The notes under the pieces were generated by a model that saw only the letters and a program-made list of their open reading frames with translations, was not told the DNA's origin and did not search any database. Shown here in pieces: positions 19,843-30,585 of a stretch of 64,000 nt of DNA. Numbering within the stretch: position 1 is the stretch's first letter; every line of letters starts with the position of its first letter. The position numbers were made by a program, and so were the translations under genes. The DNA is taken from positions 1 through 64,000 of the forward strand of contig BJUT01000016.1 in NCBI GenBank assembly GCA_007988745.1. The letters run 5' to 3'. The stretch is from Pseudoalteromonas atlantica. GTDB taxonomy: Bacteria; Pseudomonadota; Gammaproteobacteria; Enterobacterales; Alteromonadaceae.

Positions 19843-20556
19843 ATGCAAACATTAAAAGCTGAAGTTGTTGCCATCAGCCCACTTACAGAATTTGTTCATA
19901 AAGTAATTTTAAAGCCTCAACAACCTGTTACGTTTGAAGCTGGCCAATACATGCAACTTGTACTTGGCGAAAAAGACAAGCGCGCATTTTCGATTGCAAG
20001 TCGTCCATCGCAATGTGATGAAATAGAGCTTCATATTGGCGCATCTAAAGCCGATTCATACGCAATGCAATCGCTTGAGCATTTGCGTAATGCGCATCAA
20101 AATAATACACCGGTAGATATAGAAGCCGGCCTTGGTGTATCGCAACTACGCCTACAATGCGAGCGCCCTATTATTTTATTGGCTGGCGGCACTGGTTTTT
20201 CTTATGCAAAATCAATGGCTGATCACTTAGCTGAAATTAACTGCGACCGCCCGGTACTATTTTACTGGGGTGTTAAAGAAGAGTCTGCATTGTATGCTCA
20301 CAGCGAAATGCAAGCATGGGCAGAGAGTAACGAGCACTTTAAATTTATTCCTGTTGTAGAAAACCCATCAGCTAATTGGCAAGGCCATACTGGGTTTGTA
20401 CACAAAGCAGTCATGCAAGATATTGTGTCGTTAGAACCTTACGATATTTATATGGCTGGTCGCTTTGACATGATTGGCATTGTCCGTGATGACTTTATTG
20501 CTCACGGTGCTGTTCGCGAAAACATGTACGCCGATGCATTCGCGTTTATAAAATAA
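19843..20556 (+). CDS. fre: NAD(P)H-flavin reductase Fre
   Basis: This is a 237-residue flavin reductase (233 in E. coli) of the ferredoxin-reductase fold. It uses NAD(P)H to reduce free FMN, FAD or riboflavin. The flavin-binding motif RAFSIAS lies near residue 47 and the NAD(P)H-binding GGTGFSYAKSM near residue 113. The C-terminal MAGRFDM replaces the longer tails of other family members, and the protein lacks a 2Fe-2S domain, as Fre does. A purine-rich ribosome binding site (AAAAGGT) precedes the ATG. It follows ubiD and is closed by a strong terminator; reduced FMN could feed UbiX prenylation, which is an inference. Confidence 0.93.
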   Translation: MQTLKAEVVAISPLTEFVHKVILKPQQPVTFEAGQYMQLVLGEKDKRAFSIASRPSQCDEIELHIGASKADSYAMQSLEHLRNAHQNNTPVDIEAGLGVSQLRLQCERPIILLAGGTGFSYAKSMADHLAEINCDRPVLFYWGVKEESALYAHSEMQAWAESNEHFKFIPVVENPSANWQGHTGFVHKAVMQDIVSLEPYDIYMAGRFDMIGIVRDDFIAHGAVRENMYADAFAFIK

Positions 20557-20571
20557 ATTTTTATTTATAAT

Positions 20572-20597
20572 ACAAAGGCGCCCCATGGCGCCTTTGT
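20572..20597 (+). terminator. intrinsic terminator after fre
   Basis: ACAAAGGCGCC pairs with GGCGCCTTTGT across a 4-base CCAT loop, a perfect 11-bp stem. The tail after it is T-rich but mixed. Confidence 0.85.
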
Positions 20598-20718
20598 TAT
20601 TTCTATCAAATTTAAGCTATCAATTGGTATAACCTATTGCTTTAATCAGTATAAACAATTTCCTAAATTCCTATCTATAAACCATACTTTGTATAGAACA
20701 TCAGCGGGAGAGACCCAA

Positions 20719-21135
20719 ATGTTAAATACAAAAGTAAAAGATTTTATGCAACGCAAGTTGCCACACATTACCCCAAATACCGAAATGACCACCGCCATTA
20801 GTGAGCTGCAAAAGTTTAACTTATTAGGTGCACCAGTATTTGATGACAATAAATCGCTGGTTGGCTTTATATCTGAGCAAGAGCTGTTAAAACCATTAAT
20901 GCGAAGCAGCTATTTTTGCGATGGCGTTGTAAAAGTTTCGCAGCTTATGCAAACCGATGTTGTAACCGTTAATGCCGATACCAACATTATCGAGCTTGCT
21001 GAGCAAATGAAAACAGGAAAGCCAAAAAACTACCCCGTTGTTGAGGGTGATACCGTGATAGGGCTGATTGGCCGAAGCGATGTATTAAAAGCACTGTTTG
21101 ATAATTACGTGAGCTGCCAAACAAAAGTAAGCTAA
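20719..21135 (+). CDS. CBS-domain pair protein
   Basis: This is a 138-residue cytoplasmic protein made almost only of two CBS domains: about 8-60 (VKDFMQRKLPHITPNTEM to GFISEQELL) and 72-128 (VSQLMQTDVVTVNADTNI to GLIGRSDVL). Such pairs usually bind adenosine nucleotides such as AMP, ATP or NAD and regulate a partner; no partner is evident. The ATG at 20719 is preferred over an upstream in-frame start at 20689 because GGGAGAG lies 9-14 bases before it. It faces add across a shared terminator. Confidence 0.85.
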   Translation: MLNTKVKDFMQRKLPHITPNTEMTTAISELQKFNLLGAPVFDDNKSLVGFISEQELLKPLMRSSYFCDGVVKVSQLMQTDVVTVNADTNIIELAEQMKTGKPKNYPVVEGDTVIGLIGRSDVLKALFDNYVSCQTKVS

Positions 21136-21137
21136 CA

Positions 21138-21168
21138 TAAAAAATGCCGCTAATAAGCGGCATTTTTT
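21138..21168. terminator. bidirectional terminator between the CBS gene and add
   Basis: AAAAATGCCGC pairs with GCGGCATTTTT with a short AT loop. As on the left and Ts on the right let it act in both directions. Confidence 0.85.
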
Positions 21169-21181
21169 GTATTAAGCGTGT

Positions 21182-22183
21182 TTAACGTGCTGCAGCAAGC
21201 GCAGTTAATGCGTTTTTATCGCTATCGCTTAAAAATGCAATCTCTAAGGCATTAGCTTGCGCCTTATGCATATCGGCTTGTGTCAAACCCGCCTTTGGCG
21301 CAGCCACTAGGTATTCATGCTCAATTTCAATGCCCTCTACAGCCGGATCGTCGGTATTAATACACGCTAAAATACCGTGATCTAGAAACTGTTTAAGGGG
21401 GTGTTTAGCTAAATCGTTTACGGTACTGGTTTGAATATTACTGGTTAAGCACGACTCAATACCAATGCGGTTATCGCGCAGGTAGTCCATTAGTTTAGGG
21501 TCTTCAATTGCTTTTACCCCATGGCCTATACGGCTTGCACCTAATTCATTAATGGCTTGCCAAATACTCGCTGCACCCAGCGCTTCACCGGCATGAATGG
21601 TAGCGGCCAGGTAAGCGTCTCTTACTTGCTTAAATTGTTCGACAAAAAGCTCTCCCGGAAAACCAATTTCATCTCCGGCTAAATCAATCGCCACTAAATC
21701 ATTTTTAAAGGCAAGTAATGCGTCAAGCTCCTGCTGACAAGTTTTAACACCGTAAGTACGCGACATAATACCAATTAAGTTTGCTTTAATATTGGCGCCT
21801 TGAGTAGCCGATTTAATACCATCAACCACGGCCTCAACCACCCCTTGCGGGTGTAAGCCTTGGCTTTGTGCCATATAATACGGGCTAAAGCGAAGCTCTA
21901 CATAATCAAGTCCCTGCGCTTGAGCATCTTCTATGTTTTCAACTGCAATGCGTCTACAGGCGTCGTAGTCGCCCAGTACCGTTACCCCCCAGTCGAGCTT
22001 TTGTAAAAAAGCCATTAAATCAGGCTCAGGATCAATAACTTGTACATGAGGGATAAGCGCCTCTACGTTATCAGCAGGTAGCGTAATATTAAACTGTCGA
22101 CCAAGCTCTAGTATGGTTTGCGCACGTACATTGCCATCTAAATGACGATGAATATCTAGCAGAGGTAATTTTTTATTTATCAT
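21182..22183 (-). CDS. add: adenosine deaminase
   Basis: This is a 333-residue protein, the same length as E. coli Add, which deaminates adenosine and deoxyadenosine to inosine forms in purine salvage. The zinc ligands are visible: HRHLDG near residue 12, HAGE (IHAGEALG), and the DDPAVEG segment with the metal Asp pair. The general acid Glu lies in HAGE, and RIGHG is intact. The first HRH differs slightly from the HxH consensus HVHLDG only in the middle residue. It is a single gene on the minus strand, separated from the upstream kinase by a terminator. A GAG stretch precedes the start. Confidence 0.95.
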   Translation of the reverse strand: MINKKLPLLDIHRHLDGNVRAQTILELGRQFNITLPADNVEALIPHVQVIDPEPDLMAFLQKLDWGVTVLGDYDACRRIAVENIEDAQAQGLDYVELRFSPYYMAQSQGLHPQGVVEAVVDGIKSATQGANIKANLIGIMSRTYGVKTCQQELDALLAFKNDLVAIDLAGDEIGFPGELFVEQFKQVRDAYLAATIHAGEALGAASIWQAINELGASRIGHGVKAIEDPKLMDYLRDNRIGIESCLTSNIQTSTVNDLAKHPLKQFLDHGILACINTDDPAVEGIEIEHEYLVAAPKAGLTQADMHKAQANALEIAFLSDSDKNALTALAAAR

Positions 22184-22297
22184 AATAGCGACTCGGTTAG
22201 GTTAAAATTGCGCGCATGATACGCAGGTACAGTTATTTTTCAAGTGTAGAGCAGTTAAAGTAAATATTAGCGGTCATATGTCTGCTTTTTACTCAAA

Positions 22298-22327
22298 AAG
22301 TGAACAAAACTAGGTTTTTGTTCACTT
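22298..22327 (-). terminator. intrinsic terminator overlapping the stop codon of the MASE1 kinase
   Basis: On the minus strand AAGTGAACAAAA pairs with TTTTGTTCACTT and is followed by Ts. The TGA stop of the kinase gene lies within the left arm. It would close the long leftward cyaY-hem-kinase unit. Confidence 0.75.
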
Positions 22328-25012
22328 ATTTTGATGAGCTAAGTGATGCCAGAGTGTTTTAAATAAGGTATTTGCTTCAATGGGTTTAGTAATATAATTA
22401 TCCATACCGCTGGCAACTGCTTTTTTAACATCGTCATCGTGGGCATTAGCAGATAAGCCAATAATAGGTAGGTCAAACAAACCAAGCTCATTACGAATAA
22501 CTCGCGTAGCTTCAAGGCCATCCATTTTTGGCATTTGTATATCCATAAGCACAATGTCGTAGGTATGCTCTGTCAGCTTTTCAATCGCCTCAAAACCATC
22601 ATTAGCAATATCAGCAACGCACCCTTTGGTTTTTAAAATAGCGCTCGCGACGTGCTGATTTAATGGGTTATCTTCAACAAGCAATAATTTATAATCGGCA
22701 AAAGAAAGCGTACTAACATCTATCTCATCATATTGTTGCTTTATTTGCTCAGCCTTTGGTAGCGGCGAATAAATTGGCAGGCTAAAAGTAAACGTAGAAC
22801 CGTGCCCTTCGTGGCTTATTAAATCAATTTCTCCGCCCATCAACTCTACAAGCTTTTTGCATATACTTAAACCTAAGCCCGTGCCTCCATATTGACGCGA
22901 GGTAGAGCTATCTGCTTGTGCAAACGGTTTAAAGAGCTGTTTTTGCGCCTCTTTACTAATACCAATACCGGTATCATTAACGCTAAAGTAAGTCATTTTT
23001 TTAGATTGCCACACTTTAAGCGTGATGCTGCCTTTGGCTGTAAACTTAATGGCATTATTGATTAGGTTTAGCAAAACTTGTTTTAAGCGTATTGGGTCGG
23101 TGTTGATAACCAAGTTATTTGATTTATCGTAATCAAGCATAAATTCTAGCGACTTTGCTTCTATATCAAACTGCAGCAAATTAGCCACTTCTTCACTGAG
23201 TGTGCCTACATCAATTGGCTCTTGAATTAAATCAAGTTTGCCTGCTTCCATTTTAGAAAAATCGAGCACATCATTTAATACTCTTAGCAGTACGCCCAGT
23301 GCCCCATCTGCTTGCTCAATATAGCTGCGAGCTTGCTGCCAATCGTTTTGCTGTAGGGCTAAATAATGCAGCCCTTTAATACCATTAATAGGCGTGCGAA
23401 CTTCGTGGCTCATATTTGCTAAAAATTGGCTTTTTATTTCATTGGCTTCATCGGCCTTTTGCTTTTCTAAACGTAAAATTTTAGTTTGTTTTGCTACCTG
23501 CTCACGTATACGAATGTTGGTACCCGTTACCGATATTAAAAAGGTAATAAGCAGCCAAACAAATAACATGCCGGCTATTTGTGCAAGCCAGTAAACTAAC
23601 CATGACTCTCGTTGCATTGGCTGATGCAGCTCCACCTGCCACACCCGCTTACCTACCAATAACTTATAGTCTTTTAACGGCAATAGTTGTTGATGATCGG
23701 CAATAAAAATAGGCTGTGCATTATTCTCTGTTGTGGTGTCTGTAAAGCTCACTGCAACGCCGTTATTTTGATCAAATAACACCGCGTTTGATAGTCTTTC
23801 TAAACTAACAACGGCTACCACAAAACCTTTAAAATCGTCTTCGGTAATATTGTTGCCAAACACCGGATGAAAAAACAACACGCCGCGCTCAGCTTCGTTT
23901 TGTACTAAATTTATTGGCTCACTGATCACCAACTCATTTAACACTTTTGCTTTTATTAATGCAGATCGCCTTACCTCATTTGAGGCAAGATCAAAGCCAA
24001 TTACGTCTTCATTTCCCGACAAAGGATGTGCGTATTGTACGGGGTAGTAAAAATCTCGTGGGGGAGCGGCCTGCCAACTGCCATCTTTTGCTCTTTCTTT
24101 TAAGCTATATTTAGCCAGCTCTGTGTTGTTATTAGCCTCTATATACTGAGCTAGGTTTTCACTTGGTAAGTAGGGCACCCACTCAAATGCTAAAATTTCT
24201 TCGCTGTAACTAAGCTGCTTAGAAGTAAACTGCTTAAATTCAGTAAAGCTCACATCGTCACTACTAGAAAAAAAGGTCGCTAGTAAGGCGAGGTGTGCTG
24301 TTATTTCGTTAATTTTATTGTTAATAGCATCTTGAGTGGCTAATATTTTCAGCTCTTCTTTTTGAATGTTTTTTTCTTTTTTTACACTGGCCGCGCCATA
24401 AAAGCTAATACTTATAACCATATAAATTAACAGTGAGGGCAGTATAACTTGTAGGCGATAATTTACCTGTGAATAGTTAAATGCCGCTAGCATAAGCGGA
24501 GTAAAAACAAGCACCCCAATACTGTCGCCTATCCACCACGCTATAAACGTATCCCAACCGGCTTGAGACACAATAACGCCATTAAAAATTAATAAGCTGG
24601 TGCCTACACCTGCAGCTATAACACAGCACAATGGGCCGGCAACAACGAGGCTTTGAATACAGTGTTTTAAAGAAGATAAGTCGAGTGGTGCTTTAATCAC
24701 TTTAGTGACCAATTGGCTACCTACCCATGCTTGTAAAGTAGCAGCAAAGGTAACAGCCGCAGCATGCATAAATACACTTAACTGAAATATCGCTGAGGCG
24801 CTTTCTAAATGAATGAGGTTAGTAAAAAAAGCCCCTAAAACAATACCTAGTAAGCTCTTTCTGCCCCAAATTAAAAAGCCAGCAAGCGCAATTCCCGAAG
24901 GCGGCCACACAGCCACTGCGTAGCCATCTATCGCTAATAGTAAATTACTGAAATATCCGGTAAAAAAGTAAGCGCACGCTAAACTTACAGTGACAATGAA
25001 AAAGTGTTTCAA
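22322..25012 (-). CDS. MASE1-CHASE hybrid histidine kinase
   Basis: This is an 896-residue membrane sensor from a TTG start. An N-terminal MASE1 region (about 5-235) has eight or so membrane helices with the [12 protein letters not shown] motif. A periplasmic CHASE domain (about 265-460) includes [22 protein letters not shown]. Another membrane helix, a coiled coil, HisKA with His536 (MSHEVRTP), HATPase ([15 protein letters not shown]) and a receiver with Asp824 (LMDIQMP) follow. No Hpt domain is present, so the phosphate must go to a separate Hpt protein. The open frame extends to 25129 inside hemY. The TTG is preferred because GGGAG lies 7 bases before it and the family begins there. It follows hemY by 46 bases and so probably shares its transcript. 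Confidence 0.85.
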   Translation of the reverse strand: MKHFFIVTVSLACAYFFTGYFSNLLLAIDGYAVAVWPPSGIALAGFLIWGRKSLLGIVLGAFFTNLIHLESASAIFQLSVFMHAAAVTFAATLQAWVGSQLVTKVIKAPLDLSSLKHCIQSLVVAGPLCCVIAAGVGTSLLIFNGVIVSQAGWDTFIAWWIGDSIGVLVFTPLMLAAFNYSQVNYRLQVILPSLLIYMVISISFYGAASVKKEKNIQKEELKILATQDAINNKINEITAHLALLATFFSSSDDVSFTEFKQFTSKQLSYSEEILAFEWVPYLPSENLAQYIEANNNTELAKYSLKERAKDGSWQAAPPRDFYYPVQYAHPLSGNEDVIGFDLASNEVRRSALIKAKVLNELVISEPINLVQNEAERGVLFFHPVFGNNITEDDFKGFVVAVVSLERLSNAVLFDQNNGVAVSFTDTTTENNAQPIFIADHQQLLPLKDYKLLVGKRVWQVELHQPMQRESWLVYWLAQIAGMLFVWLLITFLISVTGTNIRIREQVAKQTKILRLEKQKADEANEIKSQFLANMSHEVRTPINGIKGLHYLALQQNDWQQARSYIEQADGALGVLLRVLNDVLDFSKMEAGKLDLIQEPIDVGTLSEEVANLLQFDIEAKSLEFMLDYDKSNNLVINTDPIRLKQVLLNLINNAIKFTAKGSITLKVWQSKKMTYFSVNDTGIGISKEAQKQLFKPFAQADSSTSRQYGGTGLGLSICKKLVELMGGEIDLISHEGHGSTFTFSLPIYSPLPKAEQIKQQYDEIDVSTLSFADYKLLLVEDNPLNQHVASAILKTKGCVADIANDGFEAIEKLTEHTYDIVLMDIQMPKMDGLEATRVIRNELGLFDLPIIGLSANAHDDDVKKAVASGMDNYITKPIEANTLFKTLWHHLAHQNK

Positions 25013-25058
25013 CCCAATGCTCCCGAATATCAAAGCTGCAAAAGTATAAGTGTAGCCT

Positions 25059-26168
25059 TTATTGATACAAAACGAGTGCTTTATCGGCTTGTGCGGTATT
25101 TTTATAGCTAAGCGCTGCTTGCTGAGCAAATTGCTTTTTGTTTTCGATATTTAAGGCTTTATCAAAAACCTTTGCGGCTAACTCATAATCGCCTTGAGCA
25201 TTAGCTAAACACGCAAGCGAGAGTAATAATGCGTTGTTTGCATCATCTTTTTTCAGGCGCTCTTGAATACTACTTTGAAGCTTTACAGCCTCTGCAGAGG
25301 TGGCGTTACTTAATATATTAGCCAGCTGAGCATGTTGCTCGTCGTGCTTCACCATTTTAATTAAGTCACTTTCAATCGCACTTAACTGGCCCACTTTAGC
25401 CATTTGCATTAAGTAAGCTGTATTAGCATGAGCTTGTAGCTTTTTAGGAAGTTGTTTATATTTTTCAGTGATTTTATCGCTAGCTTGTGCATTAAAATAG
25501 GCATTAAACAGCTGCGTCCACTGCGCATCGTTGAGGACTTTTTTACGAAGTAAACGCGGTAAAAAGTCTTCAAGCGCACTAAAGTGCTGTTGCTGTACAA
25601 GTATTTCGGCGTATAGCTTAAGCTCAAGTGGTGTCGCTTTTTTTGAATCGCTGTTAGCACGCATTTGCGATTCTATTGCACTGCTATCGCCACTGGCTAT
25701 CCAAAGTTTAGCAACGTTAAGTTGCTGCTCTGGGCTAATTTCAAATAAACGCTCTAGAGCTTTGTCAGTTTGGTTATTAGCAAGCGCTGCTTTTGCTAAT
25801 AGCGCTAAGCGTATATCTTCAAACTTACTGGGTACACTATTACCTGATAACGTTTGCTCTACAAGCTCGTAATCATCGTTTATCGCACTCCATAAGGCTT
25901 GCTCTATAGCTGCTTGCTTTCGCTCTTCGCTACGCGCAAAAAAACCATGTTTAGTATTATGATAAATCGACAATAAATAGCGCACTAATTTGTAAGTTAA
26001 AAACAAAATAGTTGCACTAATTACCGCCATAATACAAAACGATACAATCGTGCCTTCAATCGTGGTGTTGTTAAACGAGATCAGCACATAGCCTTTTTCA
26101 TCCAGTACAAATGGCGTAATCGCTAAAACTAAAACAATCGCCACAATTAATATTATAAGCCCTATCAT
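25059..26168 (-). CDS. hemY: HemY, TPR protein of the heme synthesis operon
   Basis: This is a 369-residue inner-membrane protein with two N-terminal helices (about 1-20 and 38-60) followed by a cytoplasmic or periplasmic run of TPR-like helices. It is the HemY of enterobacterial hemCDXY operons, not the protoporphyrinogen oxidase of the same name. E. coli HemY has similar size and order; its exact role in heme synthesis is unclear, though it is thought to organise late enzymes. The ATG at 26168 overlaps the hemDX stop as ATGA, with AAGGAG 8 bases before it. A GTG three codons earlier is less likely. Translation is probably coupled to hemDX. Confidence 0.88.
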   Translation of the reverse strand: MIGLIILIVAIVLVLAITPFVLDEKGYVLISFNNTTIEGTIVSFCIMAVISATILFLTYKLVRYLLSIYHNTKHGFFARSEERKQAAIEQALWSAINDDYELVEQTLSGNSVPSKFEDIRLALLAKAALANNQTDKALERLFEISPEQQLNVAKLWIASGDSSAIESQMRANSDSKKATPLELKLYAEILVQQQHFSALEDFLPRLLRKKVLNDAQWTQLFNAYFNAQASDKITEKYKQLPKKLQAHANTAYLMQMAKVGQLSAIESDLIKMVKHDEQHAQLANILSNATSAEAVKLQSSIQERLKKDDANNALLLSLACLANAQGDYELAAKVFDKALNIENKKQFAQQAALSYKNTAQADKALVLYQ

Positions 26169-27997
26169 TGCGCCCACTCCTTAACCTGCTGTGTACTTTG
26201 TAAGTTTACTTCAGGGTTAAAGTTTAATGGCTCTTTTTCTAGGCTAGTTAGTGCATTTATAACCACTTTTGTCGCCTCGTCATCTTGTTTAAAGTACTCA
26301 TTAACAAGACGCTTTGCCTCACTTATGGCACTAAAATAAATGCTCGCTTGTTTGCTCATTAATGCATCTTGAGCTTGCGTCACATTTAATTTAATACGTT
26401 GATTAATTAAGTGGCGCTCCTGATCGGTTAGCAGTGGCTCTATAGCAACTCCTTCGTGCTGACGAATAGTAATAAAGCTATCAACTAGCTTATTCCAGCT
26501 ATTACTTAGGTTTTGCTGCCAATCGCTTACATCTTCACTCAAGGCATTTTTTTCAATTTCTGCTGCTTCTTGCGGTATGTTAACGGCATTAAATGCAAGC
26601 TTATCTATGTTTGATAACACGCTATTAAGTTTTAGGTAAATGGCTTCTGTTGGGATAGGTTTTAAGCTATCTAGTGTTTGAATGTCTTGTGTTATTGCTT
26701 GGCGAACTGCAACAGTACCTGGGTGTTCACTCAATAAGGCATCTAAGCGTTTAAGTACAGCGCTGGCACCTTGGTAATCTTTTTCAGCCCACAGTTTAAA
26801 CTCAGCCATACGTTGTAAGCTGGTTACTTCTTGCGGGTTTAGTGAAGCGCCTTGCTGCTGAGCTTGTTGCAATGCAGCTTTTAATTGTTGCTGGTTACTC
26901 TCTGCACTTTCATTAAGCGCAGCTGCCACTTTTTGCTCACTATTGAACAATGCTTGCTGAAGATTAGATTGCGCCGACTTGAGCGCCTGTAACTCTTGTG
27001 ACAATAACGCGTTTTCTTCTTTTAGTTCATTAACAGCTACATTTTGGGCTTTACCTGCATTGAGTTTTTGGTAAAACTCATACCCCACACCACAGGCAAC
27101 AATAAGCGAAATGATCAGCGCTAATACCGCTAATTTACTTATTTTTTGCTTATCGTTATGTGGTTTACTGTGTGCTTTAACTGCCTCTTTTTTTTGTGCA
27201 GAGGCCGCTGCCTTAGTGGTTGGTGTATTATCTGCCGTTACTGGCTTTGACTGTTCGCTCATCTTGTTACCTTGCTGTTTTATGCAGGAAAACATAGCGG
27301 TATCGCTTGCCCCTGCGGCAATGTGTATATTAGCCGAGCTTACCTGTTGCTGTTGTAAATAAGCGGCTATACGCTCGCTAGCAACATAAAATCGGCACTG
27401 TTGTAACCACTGTAACTGTTGTTCAGTCAGGTTATTAAATATTGCATCAACTGCTGCATTACTGGTTATGACTATACCTTGTACTTTCAGGCTTTGCCAG
27501 TGGTCTGTCCAGTTGGTTTTTTCAGCGCTTATTGGCTCGCGCTTGTATACCACACAGTTATTTAAAAATGCCCCACGCGCCTTTAAGGTTTTGGCAATAT
27601 CAGGGCGCCCCGCTTGGCCTTTTACTAATACAATATTGCTACCATCAACCTCAGCTAACGAGTTTAGCGCCAATAACCCTTCAGAATCATGTAGCTTAGG
27701 CACTGCTGCTCGCACGCCAAATAACGCATAAATAGTATCTGCAGTTTGCTGCCCTACTGCGTAAAATTGCGCTTTGGTATTTATTGTTGGCTTTAATTGC
27801 GCAAGGGCAGTAACGGCATCTTGAGAGATAAAAATAATTTTATCGGCATTAATTAGCGGGCTTAGCTCGGTAGTAGAAGGCGTAAGGTAGGATATTTTTA
27901 AAACAGGAAATAATGACGCCTGATAACCCGCTTGCTCAAGTTGCTGAGCAAGGGCTGCGCCTTTTCCTTCGGGCCGAGTTATCAGGATATGTGTCAT
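26165..27997 (-). CDS. hemDX: fused uroporphyrinogen-III synthase HemD and membrane protein HemX
   Basis: This 610-residue frame joins two proteins that are separate in E. coli. Residues 1-245 are HemD, which closes the linear tetrapyrrole from HemC into uroporphyrinogen III; the length equals free HemD. Residues 246-610 are HemX: a charged Ala/Lys/Thr linker, one membrane helix at about 289-310, a coiled coil rich in Gln, and a helical periplasmic domain. An in-frame ATG at codon 246 (27262) has AAGG 7 bases before it, so free HemX could also be made. The start follows the hemC stop directly (TAA then ATG). Such fusions are recorded in some marine gammaproteobacteria, as far as I recall. Confidence 0.9.
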   Translation of the reverse strand: MTHILITRPEGKGAALAQQLEQAGYQASLFPVLKISYLTPSTTELSPLINADKIIFISQDAVTALAQLKPTINTKAQFYAVGQQTADTIYALFGVRAAVPKLHDSEGLLALNSLAEVDGSNIVLVKGQAGRPDIAKTLKARGAFLNNCVVYKREPISAEKTNWTDHWQSLKVQGIVITSNAAVDAIFNNLTEQQLQWLQQCRFYVASERIAAYLQQQQVSSANIHIAAGASDTAMFSCIKQQGNKMSEQSKPVTADNTPTTKAAASAQKKEAVKAHSKPHNDKQKISKLAVLALIISLIVACGVGYEFYQKLNAGKAQNVAVNELKEENALLSQELQALKSAQSNLQQALFNSEQKVAAALNESAESNQQQLKAALQQAQQQGASLNPQEVTSLQRMAEFKLWAEKDYQGASAVLKRLDALLSEHPGTVAVRQAITQDIQTLDSLKPIPTEAIYLKLNSVLSNIDKLAFNAVNIPQEAAEIEKNALSEDVSDWQQNLSNSWNKLVDSFITIRQHEGVAIEPLLTDQERHLINQRIKLNVTQAQDALMSKQASIYFSAISEAKRLVNEYFKQDDEATKVVINALTSLEKEPLNFNPEVNLQSTQQVKEWAQ

Positions 27998-28936
27998 TTA
28001 TGCGTCTCTATATACTTCTGCTAATATTTTGTCGGCGCCTTGCGCTAATAACTTTTTAGCTAGCTGCACACCGATAGCTTCTGCATCATTTATATGACCG
28101 GTTACTTCGTCATGTAAAATTTCACTACCATCTACCGCGCCCACGAGGCCACGTAAATGCACTTGCTCGCCATCAACTAATGCGTAGGCACCAATTGGTA
28201 CTTGGCAGCCACCTTCTAAATGACGGTTCATAGCACGCTCTGCATTTACACGAATGCGTGTTTGGGTATGCTCAAGCGGGGCCAATAAGGCTTTTGTTAC
28301 TTCATCGTCAATACGACATTCAATGCCGACAGCACCTTGTCCGTTAGCAGGTAGAGATACCTCAGGCTCAATATAATCAGCAATACGTGCGTCCATTTTT
28401 AAACGTAGCAGTCCGGCTGCGGCTAAAATAATCGCATCGTACTGGCCATCATCTAGTTTAGCTAAACGAGTATTAACATTACCACGTAAGTCTTTAATGA
28501 CTAAATCAGGGCGCAAAGCTCTAATTTGGCACTGACGACGAAGGCTAGAAGTACCGACTATAGCGCCTTTTGGTAATTCGCTTAAATTGGCAAAATTATT
28601 TGATACAAACGCGTCGCGCGGGTCTTCACGCTCACAAATTGTGTGCAGTGCTAAGCCTTCTGGAAATTCTACGGGTACATCTTTCATTGAATGCACAGCA
28701 ATATCCGCGCGGCCATCTAACATTGCTTGCTCAAGCTCTTTAACAAACAAGCCTTTACCACCAATTTTAGCAAGCGGTGTATCTAAAATAATATCCCCTT
28801 GAGTAGACATAGGGACTAATTCTACGCGTACATCAGCATGAAAATGCTCAAGCTGTGCTTTTACAAATTCAGCCTGCCAAAGCGCTAAAGCACTTTTACG
28901 GGTTGCAATGCGTACTAACTTTGTTTTTTCTGTCAT
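27998..28936 (-). CDS. hemC: porphobilinogen deaminase (hydroxymethylbilane synthase)
   Basis: This is a 312-residue cytoplasmic enzyme that joins four porphobilinogens into hydroxymethylbilane. Signatures are [13 protein letters not shown] at the start, [28 protein letters not shown], and the cofactor Cys in [11 protein letters not shown], which carries the dipyrromethane primer. The open frame starts 11 codons earlier, but [15 protein letters not shown] is the family-like start; GGA stands 9 bases before that ATG. hemDX follows without any gap, and the DUF2914 gene lies 35 bases upstream on the same strand. Confidence 0.96.
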   Translation of the reverse strand: MTEKTKLVRIATRKSALALWQAEFVKAQLEHFHADVRVELVPMSTQGDIILDTPLAKIGGKGLFVKELEQAMLDGRADIAVHSMKDVPVEFPEGLALHTICEREDPRDAFVSNNFANLSELPKGAIVGTSSLRRQCQIRALRPDLVIKDLRGNVNTRLAKLDDGQYDAIILAAAGLLRLKMDARIADYIEPEVSLPANGQGAVGIECRIDDEVTKALLAPLEHTQTRIRVNAERAMNRHLEGGCQVPIGAYALVDGEQVHLRGLVGAVDGSEILHDEVTGHINDAEAIGVQLAKKLLAQGADKILAEVYRDA

Positions 28937-28971
28937 AGGGGTATCCAAATAGTTACAGCTAATAGCCAAGC

Positions 28972-29907
28972 TTAATTAGCTAAAATTCTAAATTCTTTTT
29001 GAGCAATTAAATTACCTTGCTCATCAACAACATCTACACGCCAATGGCCTGTTTGTGTATTCATAATATTTTTGGTTGAGTACGTTCTGTAGCGCGGCGA
29101 GGTAACATTAAGCGAAATCTCAGCCATAGTTTCACCCTCATAAGACCATACATGCTTTACTTGTTGGCCTTGTAGGTTTTTAAGTTCACTAAAAAACGAA
29201 AGTGCTTCTTCAAACTGATTTAAGCGAATATCTGCAGAAAATACATTCGTGGGCTCACGCTTACTTACTTTGCGAGTAAGCACTGCACGGCTAATTTTAC
29301 CGGTATCAATTTGTGCGCCTAACGCAACACTGGCAATGTGCGCATTAGATGAAAAGCCTTCACTGCTGGTTAGCGAACCGTCGTCGTTTTCAATATCTGG
29401 AAGCTGTTCATTGGGTGATGCGCTTAACTGCGTGCTAGTAAGCGGCTGATTAGCGATAGGCTCAGCGAGTTCGGTATCTGATTGCTCAATAACAGAAACT
29501 TGATTGCTTTGAACGTTAGCAATTGGCTCTATATCTGTTTGCTCATTATTGCTTTGCGCTAACGTAGTATTATTAACGCTTTCATCCTCAAGCACCGCTG
29601 GCGCAACATCCGCTATAGCACGCGTAAGCTCATTTGGGCGCGCTTGCTCGTCATTTACACTCACCGTGGGCTCAACATTATCTGCTGTGTTGTCGCTTAA
29701 AGGTGAATACGGCGATTGCTCATTAGGTTGCTCGCCCTGCTCGGCATTAACCGAGCTAGTTAAGCCATACACAACCGCTGCCGAGGTCATTGCTACCAAC
29801 ATAGAAACACTCGCAATACGACGCCAATGCCACTCGTAGCTTACATTAGGTACACTATTTTGTGGTTCGCGTTTTACATTTGCTTTAATAACTATTTTTT
29901 GACTCAT
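28972..29907 (-). CDS. DUF2914 domain membrane protein
   Basis: This is a 311-residue protein of unknown function. A short basic cytoplasmic head is followed by one membrane helix at about 31-50 ([18 protein letters not shown]). A long acidic low-complexity stretch rich in Asn, Glu, Gln, Ser and Pro (about 55-185) would lie in the periplasm. The C-terminal DUF2914 domain (about 200-311) contains [27 protein letters not shown] and GHWRVDVVD. It sits between the esterase gene (21 bases upstream) and hemC (35 bases downstream), inside a likely operon. The domain is often found on secreted or membrane proteins, and no catalytic residues are known. Confidence 0.75.
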   Translation of the reverse strand: MSQKIVIKANVKREPQNSVPNVSYEWHWRRIASVSMLVAMTSAAVVYGLTSSVNAEQGEQPNEQSPYSPLSDNTADNVEPTVSVNDEQARPNELTRAIADVAPAVLEDESVNNTTLAQSNNEQTDIEPIANVQSNQVSVIEQSDTELAEPIANQPLTSTQLSASPNEQLPDIENDDGSLTSSEGFSSNAHIASVALGAQIDTGKISRAVLTRKVSKREPTNVFSADIRLNQFEEALSFFSELKNLQGQQVKHVWSYEGETMAEISLNVTSPRYRTYSTKNIMNTQTGHWRVDVVDEQGNLIAQKEFRILAN

Positions 29908-29928
29908 ATTGACCTCAGCGGCTCCAAA

Positions 29929-30585
29929 TTAGCTTAAACGGGCAATTAACCATTGGCGAATAGCTTGCAGTTCTTCTGCGCAAACCTGATGAGCCATAGG
30001 GTATTCTTGCCAGCTTACATCCATGTTATGTGCTGTTAATACTTCAAACGCACTTCTACCCGCGCTATGCGGCACTACATTATCTTGGCTACCATGAGCC
30101 ATAAATACATTTAAATCAGTATGCTTTGCTTCTTGCGCTAGCTTTTCAGGCACGCACATATAAGTAGACAGCGCCATAACACCTGCAAGTTTGTGCTCAA
30201 ATCGCGGCGCTAAATGTAAAGACACCACGCCCCCTTGCGAAAAGCCCGCCAAAATAATTTTATCGGCAGGTATACCATTTTCAATTTCTTGATTGATCAG
30301 GGCTTGCACTTTTTCGGCTGAATCTCTCACGCCTTGTTCATCGGCACGTTTGTCTAATTCTATAGATTTAATGTCGTACCACGAGCGCATTTCCATGCCA
30401 CCATTTATGGTGACCGGTTGAATAGGCGCATGCGGAAAAATAAATCGTATACCAAGCTCACTGGGTAAGTTAAGTTGCGGTGCAACCGGAGCAAAGCCAT
30501 CGCCCGAGTCGCCTAAACCATGTAACCAAATAACAGTGGCTTTGTGCTCACCTTGCGCTGGGTATTGTGCAAACTCTAAACTCAT
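29929..30585 (-). CDS. phospholipase/carboxylesterase family alpha/beta hydrolase
   Basis: This is a 218-residue cytoplasmic serine esterase of the Abhydrolase_2 family, which includes YpfH and carboxylesterase 2. An oxyanion-region [10 protein letters not shown] lies near residue 21. The nucleophile elbow is GFSQGG, an Asp lies in HGSQDNVVP, and the His is in the MAHQVCAEE segment, giving a full triad. The ATG at 30585 overlaps the cyaY stop as ATGA, so translation is coupled; a GTG five codons upstream is less likely. The substrate is not known. Its place between cyaY and the heme genes has no obvious metabolic meaning. Confidence 0.88.
   Translation of the reverse strand: MSLEFAQYPAQGEHKATVIWLHGLGDSGDGFAPVAPQLNLPSELGIRFIFPHAPIQPVTINGGMEMRSWYDIKSIELDKRADEQGVRDSAEKVQALINQEIENGIPADKIILAGFSQGGVVSLHLAPRFEHKLAGVMALSTYMCVPEKLAQEAKHTDLNVFMAHGSQDNVVPHSAGRSAFEVLTAHNMDVSWQEYPMAHQVCAEELQAIRQWLIARLS

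Noticed and set aside
20619..20640. Second copy of the MITE-like element, from AATTGGTATAA
   Set aside because: Only one end is visible and no inverted partner lies within a few hundred bases; it may be a relic but cannot be supported.
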